A stretch of DNA of 9,530 nucleotides from the NCBI GenBank assembly GCA_903864555.1, contig CAIPGJ010000587.1, positions 1-9,530 of the forward strand, in the 5' to 3' direction. This DNA comes from an uncultured Pseudomonadota bacterium (GTDB taxonomy: Bacteria > Pseudomonadota > Gammaproteobacteria > Burkholderiales > SG8-39). The notes under the pieces were generated by a model that searched no databases, was not told the origin of the DNA, and was given only the letters and a program-made list of their open reading frames with translations. Positions 6,035 through 9,530 of this stretch are shown here, piece after piece. The stretch's first letter is position 1. Each line of letters opens with the position of its first letter. Position numbers and translations under genes: made by a program.

Positions 6035-7192
6035 GTGTCCGAGCGTTCTGAAACCGTCGCCATGCTGGCTGAAGCCGTGCGGCGATTCGCCAGAGAAGTC
6101 CTCATCCCTGCAGAAGCCCAAGTGGATGCCGAAGACAAGATACCTGAGGAAATCATCGCCCAGTTGAAAGCCCTGGGTTTATTTGGGCTTTCCATCCCCG
6201 AGCAGTACGGCGGGTTGGGCCTGACGCCTTATGAGGAAGCGCAGGTGGTGTTCGAGATCGGCTATGCAGCGCTGGCTTTCCGCTCGTATTTCGGCACCAG
6301 CAATGGCGTGGGCACGCTCGGGCTCATCATCGATGGCACCGAGGAGCAAAAGCGCAAGTACCTCCCGCGGGTTGCCTCAGGTGATCTGTTGACTTCGTTT
6401 TGCCTGTCCGAGCCGGATGCCGGCTCGGATGTGGCCTCGATCGCAACCAAGGCAGTGCGCGAGGGCGATCATTACGTCATCAACGGCATGAAGCGCTTTA
6501 CCACCAACTCTCCGCTTGCCGGCTTGTTTACCGTGTATGCGCGCACCGGTCCTAAGGAAGCCGGCATCGACGGCATCTCTGCCTTTCTCGTGGAAAAGGG
6601 CACGCCCGGCATCCAGGTGCAGAAGCCCCACGACAAGATGGGCCTGCGCGGCAATCTGGTTGCCGATGTCGTTTTCGAAAACTGCCGCGTGCCTGCCGCG
6701 ACGTTGCTGGGCGGAGCCGAAGGCGTGGGTTTCAAGACGGCCATGAAGGCGCTGGATGTGGCACGCATTCACATGTCTGCGGTGGCGACCGGCCTGTGCG
6801 ACCGCCTGATCGACGAGGGCACCCGCTATGCCCTGCAACGCAAGCAATTCGGCAAACCGATCGCGGATTTCCAACTGGTGCAGGCCATGCTGGCCGACTC
6901 GGCGACTGAGGCGCTGGCCTGCCGCGCCATGGTCGAGAAGGTTTCCAAGATGAAGTCCGATGGCCGCAACGTGACGCGTGAGGCGGCCAGCTGTAAGTAC
7001 TACACTACCGAGACCGTGGGCAGGATTGCCGACCGCATGCTGCAGATCCACGGCGGCTATGGCTACATCAAGGCCTACCCGGTAGAGCGTCTGTACCGGG
7101 ACGTGCGCATCTTGCGTATTTACGAAGGCACCAGCCAAATCATGCAACTGGTCATTGCCAAGCAGCTGCTCAAAGAAGCAGCGCAGCACTGA
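6035..7192 (+). CDS. Acyl-CoA dehydrogenase (complete catalytic and FAD motifs)
   Basis: The 385-residue flavoprotein is expected to introduce an alpha,beta double bond into an acyl-CoA, passing electrons to electron-transfer flavoprotein. From the GTG start, the N-terminal helical domain runs to about residue 120 with FGLSIPEQYGGLGL (50-63). The flavin-contact signature CLSEPDAGSDVASI lies at 123-136, followed by the beta domain with GMKRFTTNS (151-159). The C-terminal domain has RKQFGKPI (269-276) and QIHGGYGYI (337-345), which contact FAD across the dimer, then YRDVRILRIYEGTSQI (354-369), in which Glu364 is the expected catalytic base. Length and motif order are those of ordinary short/medium-chain and branched-chain or dicarboxylyl members; the substrate class cannot be told apart by eye. 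It is the first gene of the plus-strand group, 25 bases ahead of Bug copy 2. The open frame continues upstream into the regulator gene but that part is antisense shadow. Confidence 0.95.
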   Translation: MSERSETVAMLAEAVRRFAREVLIPAEAQVDAEDKIPEEIIAQLKALGLFGLSIPEQYGGLGLTPYEEAQVVFEIGYAALAFRSYFGTSNGVGTLGLIIDGTEEQKRKYLPRVASGDLLTSFCLSEPDAGSDVASIATKAVREGDHYVINGMKRFTTNSPLAGLFTVYARTGPKEAGIDGISAFLVEKGTPGIQVQKPHDKMGLRGNLVADVVFENCRVPAATLLGGAEGVGFKTAMKALDVARIHMSAVATGLCDRLIDEGTRYALQRKQFGKPIADFQLVQAMLADSATEALACRAMVEKVSKMKSDGRNVTREAASCKYYTTETVGRIADRMLQIHGGYGYIKAYPVERLYRDVRILRIYEGTSQIMQLVIAKQLLKEAAQH

Positions 7193-7206
7193 CCATGCCG
7201 ACCTGA

Positions 7207-7212
7207 AGGAGG
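7207..7212 (+). promoter_or_regulatory. Ribosome binding site for Bug copy 2
   Basis: AAGGAGGAG lies five bases before the ATG at 7218, inside the 25-base gap after the dehydrogenase. It rules out the earlier in-frame ATG at 7155-region, which would overlap the dehydrogenase and put 21 residues ahead of the signal peptide. Confidence 0.75.
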
Positions 7213-7217
7213 AGATC

Positions 7218-8195
7218 ATGGAGAGGATGTCCCGCTGCCTGGGCCAACTACTGGCTGCGCTGTCGCTGTGCCTGCTGCCGATGGCGCTGGTGCTGGCGCA
7301 GGGCTGGCCGCAGAAGGCCTCGCGCATGATCATTCCCTTTGACGCCGGCGGCGGCACCGACATACAGGGCCGCCTACTGGCGAAGAAAATGCACGAGAGC
7401 ACCGGCCTGTCTGTGGTGGTGGAGAACCGGCCCGGCGCCAGCGGCCTGATTGGGGCTGAGGTGGTGGTGCGATCGCCGGCGGACGGTCATAGCATGCTGT
7501 TTACCAGCGGTTCGCTGGCGGTGAATGTCAGCCTGTACAAGAAGCTTTCCTTCGATCCGGTGAAGGACCTTGCGGCGGTGTCGAAGATTTCCTCCTCCCC
7601 CATGGTGCTGCTCGTGCATCCCTCGGTGCCGGTCACCTCGGTGAAGGAACTGGTTGCCAACGCCCGGGCCAATCCGGGTCGTTTGAACGTGGCGTCTGCC
7701 GGCATCGGCACCGGCACCCATCTGGCGATCGAATTGTTCAAGCTCATGGCCGGTGTTGAAATGACCCATGTGCCCTACAAGGGCAGTAACAGGGCGCTCA
7801 CCTCCACGCTCTCCGGAGAGACCAATCTGTTCTTTGCCACTTTCGTTTCGGGCAGGCCGCTGGCCGAGTCGGGCAAGGTGCGCGCCATTGGCGTGACCTC
7901 GTTGCGCCGTGCAGCCGCGTTTCCCGACGTGCTCACCATCGATTCGGTGATTCCGGGTTACGAATCCGAATCCTGGTATGGCATGTTTGTCCCGGCGGCA
8001 ACGCCGCGTGAATCAATCAATCGGATTCACACCGAGCTGGCAAAGGCGCTGCGCTCACAGGAGCTGCGTGATTTCATGGCCAAGGAAGGCGGAGAGCCGG
8101 CCGGCAGCACGCCGGAGGAAAGCACGGCTTATTTCCGGCTTGAAGTGGACCGTTATGCCAGGGTGGTCAAGGCCACCAACATGCAGGCCGAATAA
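7218..8195 (+). CDS. Bug/TctC-family periplasmic solute-binding protein (copy 2)
   Basis: The 325-residue product is a second periplasmic binding protein of the tripartite tricarboxylate family, of exactly the same length as copy 1 but clearly diverged. The signal peptide comprises a basic start (MERMSR), a Leu/Ala-rich core to residue 24 and a VLA cleavage site at 25-27, giving a mature start QGWPQKASRMIIP. Family landmarks are FDAGGGTDIQGR (41-52), ENRPGASGLIGA (69-80), SPADGHSMLF (86-95) and HVPYKGSNRAL (184-194). It lies between two acyl-CoA dehydrogenase genes with gaps of 25 and 16 bases, so it is firmly part of that operon, implying that the captured ligand feeds the CoA pathway. No membrane subunits of the transporter are nearby; orphan Bug genes are usual in Burkholderiales and may use permeases encoded elsewhere or act in sensing. 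Confidence 0.95.
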   Translation: MERMSRCLGQLLAALSLCLLPMALVLAQGWPQKASRMIIPFDAGGGTDIQGRLLAKKMHESTGLSVVVENRPGASGLIGAEVVVRSPADGHSMLFTSGSLAVNVSLYKKLSFDPVKDLAAVSKISSSPMVLLVHPSVPVTSVKELVANARANPGRLNVASAGIGTGTHLAIELFKLMAGVEMTHVPYKGSNRALTSTLSGETNLFFATFVSGRPLAESGKVRAIGVTSLRRAAAFPDVLTIDSVIPGYESESWYGMFVPAATPRESINRIHTELAKALRSQELRDFMAKEGGEPAGSTPEESTAYFRLEVDRYARVVKATNMQAE

Positions 8196-8211
8196 GGAAA
8201 GACACGAGAGC

Positions 8212-9375
8212 ATGTTCAATTCGTTCAATCTGGCCGAGCTGCACCTGCCACCCAATCTGGCTGATCTGCGCTCTGAGGTGAGAGAGTTTGTCGCGGAGGA
8301 GATGAAAGCGGGGGCCTTTCGCCGCTGCGCTGATGGCTGGGATGTCTGGGATCCGGATTTCAGCCGCAAGGTGGGTCAGCGTGGCTGGATCGGCATGACC
8401 TGGCCCAGGCAGTATGGCGGCCATGAGCGCACGGCATTGGAGCGCTATGTGGTGTCCGAGGAACTGCTGGTGGCCGGCGCTCCGATTCGGGCGCACTGGC
8501 TGGCCGACCGCCAGTTCGGCCCGCTGCTGCTGGCCTATGGCACGGAGGAACAAAAGCACAAACTCCTTCCCAGGATTGCCGCTGGCGAATGTTTTTTCTG
8601 CGTCGGCATGTCCGAGCCGGACGCCGGTTCGGATCTCGCCTCCATCCGTACCCGCGCTGACAGGGTGCATGGCGGCTGGCGTGTCGAGGGACGAAAGGTG
8701 TGGACCGGATTCGCCCATCACGCCCACATGATGACACTGTTCGCGCGCACTGCGCCGCGCTCCGAGGCGACGCGTCACGGCGGTGTCAGCCAGTTCCTGG
8801 TTGACCTCAAATCCACGCCCAATATGAGCATACGCCCGATCTACAACCTGGCCGGCGAGCATGATTTCAACGAGGTGGTGTTTGATGGTGCGATGCTGCC
8901 CGAGGACGCGCTGGTGGGCACGGTCGACAATGCATGGAGCCAGATATCTGGGGAACTGGTCTACGAGCGCAGCGGCCCCGAGCGCTGGTCAAGCACCTAT
9001 GGCCTGATACTGTCACTGATGGACGAAATCGGGCACTCGCCGGAGCGGCTCGATGCGCGCGAGCTGGGACGCCTGGTGTCGCATGTGTGGACCCTGCACC
9101 GGATGTCCTTTGCCATCGCCGGCATGCTCGAGCGTGGCACCACGCCGACCATCGAGGCGGCCTTGGTGAAGGATTTGGGCAATGCCTTCGAGCAGGAAGT
9201 GCCTATCGTCGCGCGCCGCGTGCTGACCGAATCGAGAAGAGCCGCCAGCGCCATTCGCGACGACCTCGAAGCGGTGCTGGCCCGGGCGTTGTATTACGCG
9301 CCTTCCCACACCATCCGCGGAGGCACCAAGGAAATTCTGCGCGGCATCGTCGCCAAGGGCCTGGGTCTGCGCTAG
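8212..9375 (+). CDS. Divergent acyl-CoA dehydrogenase family protein, possible partner subunit
   Basis: The 387-residue product has the acyl-CoA dehydrogenase fold: N-terminal helices with GWIGMTWPRQYGG (58-70), the flavin-contact segment CVGMSEPDAGSDLASIRT (130-147), VWTGFAHHAHMM (163-174) and FNEVVFDGAMLPEDALVG (219-236). The C-terminal domain is unusual. Where the first dehydrogenase has YEGTSQI with its catalytic Glu, this one has IRGGTKEI (368-375), so the usual base is Gly370. The RxxFG and QxxGGxG motifs that hold FAD across the dimer are not visible. A Glu in YERSGPER (Glu252 or Glu257) could be an alternative base, as in isovaleryl- and long-chain acyl-CoA dehydrogenases whose base lies in that region. 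It may be a homomeric enzyme of a divergent branch or one half of a heteromer with the 6035 gene product. The ATG at 8212 follows GGAAAG and GAGAG and sits 16 bases after Bug copy 2. Confidence 0.9.
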   Translation: MFNSFNLAELHLPPNLADLRSEVREFVAEEMKAGAFRRCADGWDVWDPDFSRKVGQRGWIGMTWPRQYGGHERTALERYVVSEELLVAGAPIRAHWLADRQFGPLLLAYGTEEQKHKLLPRIAAGECFFCVGMSEPDAGSDLASIRTRADRVHGGWRVEGRKVWTGFAHHAHMMTLFARTAPRSEATRHGGVSQFLVDLKSTPNMSIRPIYNLAGEHDFNEVVFDGAMLPEDALVGTVDNAWSQISGELVYERSGPERWSSTYGLILSLMDEIGHSPERLDARELGRLVSHVWTLHRMSFAIAGMLERGTTPTIEAALVKDLGNAFEQEVPIVARRVLTESRRAASAIRDDLEAVLARALYYAPSHTIRGGTKEILRGIVAKGLGLR

Positions 9376-9441
9376 TGTCCTGAATCGTTAGTTCGTTGAA
9401 TCTGAAAAAGTATAAGACATGCTCCAAGATTGCGAAAAAGG

Positions 9442-9528
9442 CCGAAATCGGTGCCAGACAAGGCGCAAAGCGGAGCAAGGTTGACCACCTTGCGAGCATT
9501 TGCAACGCCGTATGGCGCCGATTCTCGG
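9442..9528. repeat. Large imperfect inverted repeat (hairpin), possible dispersed repeat or terminator
   Basis: The non-coding end of the window folds on itself. AATCGGTGCCA (9446-9456) pairs with TGGCGCCGATT (9513-9523) with one G-T wobble; CCGA (9442-9445) pairs with TCGG (9525-9528); GGCG (9462-9465) pairs with CGCC (9506-9509); and GCAAGGT (9475-9481) pairs perfectly with ACCTTGC (9487-9493) around a five-base loop, TGACC. The whole stem spans about 87 bases with internal mismatches. It begins 66 bases after the stop of the last dehydrogenase gene, so it could end that transcript, but there is no T-run inside the window. Its length and imperfect arms look more like a dispersed extragenic repeat than a simple terminator. 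It may extend beyond the right edge. Confidence 0.6.
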
Positions 9529-9530
9529 TC

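Noticed and set aside
6377..7402. 341-codon minus-strand frame opposite acyl-CoA dehydrogenase 1 and Bug copy 2
   Set aside because: His- and Gln-rich translation typical of antisense shadow, opposite unmistakable dehydrogenase motifs.
8167..8862. 231-codon minus-strand frame opposite the second dehydrogenase
   Set aside because: Antisense to conserved flavin-binding motifs, no recognisable domain.
9376..9530. Integron attC-type recombination site
   Set aside because: Despite the long imperfect hairpin and a GTTAGTT near 9388, no matching GTTRRRY/RYYYAAC ends bracket the repeat.

Overview
The window looks like chromosomal DNA from a GC-rich betaproteobacterium, most likely of the order Burkholderiales. 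The main reason is two full-length periplasmic binding proteins of the Bug/TctC type (tripartite tricarboxylate transporter family), a group massively expanded in Bordetella, Achromobacter, Cupriavidus and relatives. Here they are mixed with CoA-thioester enzymes and an IclR-family regulator. This assignment is an inference from gene content, not from a phylogenetic marker.

Layout. At the left edge (2-211, +) is the 3' end of an unrecognised gene that converges on the rest. From about 218 to 5880 all genes lie on the minus strand. Read in their own direction from the centre outward they are an IclR regulator (5880-5098), a crotonase-fold protein (4929-4117), a CaiB/BaiF CoA-transferase (3917-2715), an MmgE/PrpD dehydratase-like protein (2556-1207) and a Bug binding protein (1195-218). 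From 6035 to 9375 a second, plus-strand group holds an acyl-CoA dehydrogenase, a second Bug protein and a second, divergent acyl-CoA dehydrogenase, with gaps of only 25 and 16 bases. The last 155 bases are non-coding and carry a large imperfect inverted repeat (9442-9528) that probably continues past the edge. No non-coding stretch exceeds 300 bases; the longest are 3918-4116, 4930-5097, 5881-6034 and 9376-9530. No tRNA, rRNA, CRISPR array or transposase gene was seen.

How it may work together (inference). The two arms flank a divergent promoter region next to the regulator gene. Together they look like one catabolic locus for an organic acid: capture in the periplasm (two Bug proteins; no TctA/TctB membrane subunits are present), CoA activation by transfer (CaiB/BaiF), alpha,beta-dehydrogenation (two acyl-CoA dehydrogenases), then a crotonase and an MmgE/PrpD enzyme acting on unsaturated or hydroxylated intermediates. 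The substrate cannot be read from the sequence.

Most useful observations: (1) the same palindrome, ATTCC-N7-GGAAT, occurs in the iclR/dehydrogenase divergent region and upstream of the MmgE gene, and is a candidate operator for the local IclR protein; (2) the second dehydrogenase lacks the usual C-terminal catalytic Glu and two FAD-contact motifs that the first one has, hinting at a two-component enzyme; (3) the crotonase lacks both hydratase glutamates; (4) a 31-codon ORF overlaps the CoA-transferase GTG start in a GTGA arrangement; (5) the right end carries a hairpin repeat. The gene combination itself is of a kind familiar in Burkholderiales, so I do not claim a new class of system.
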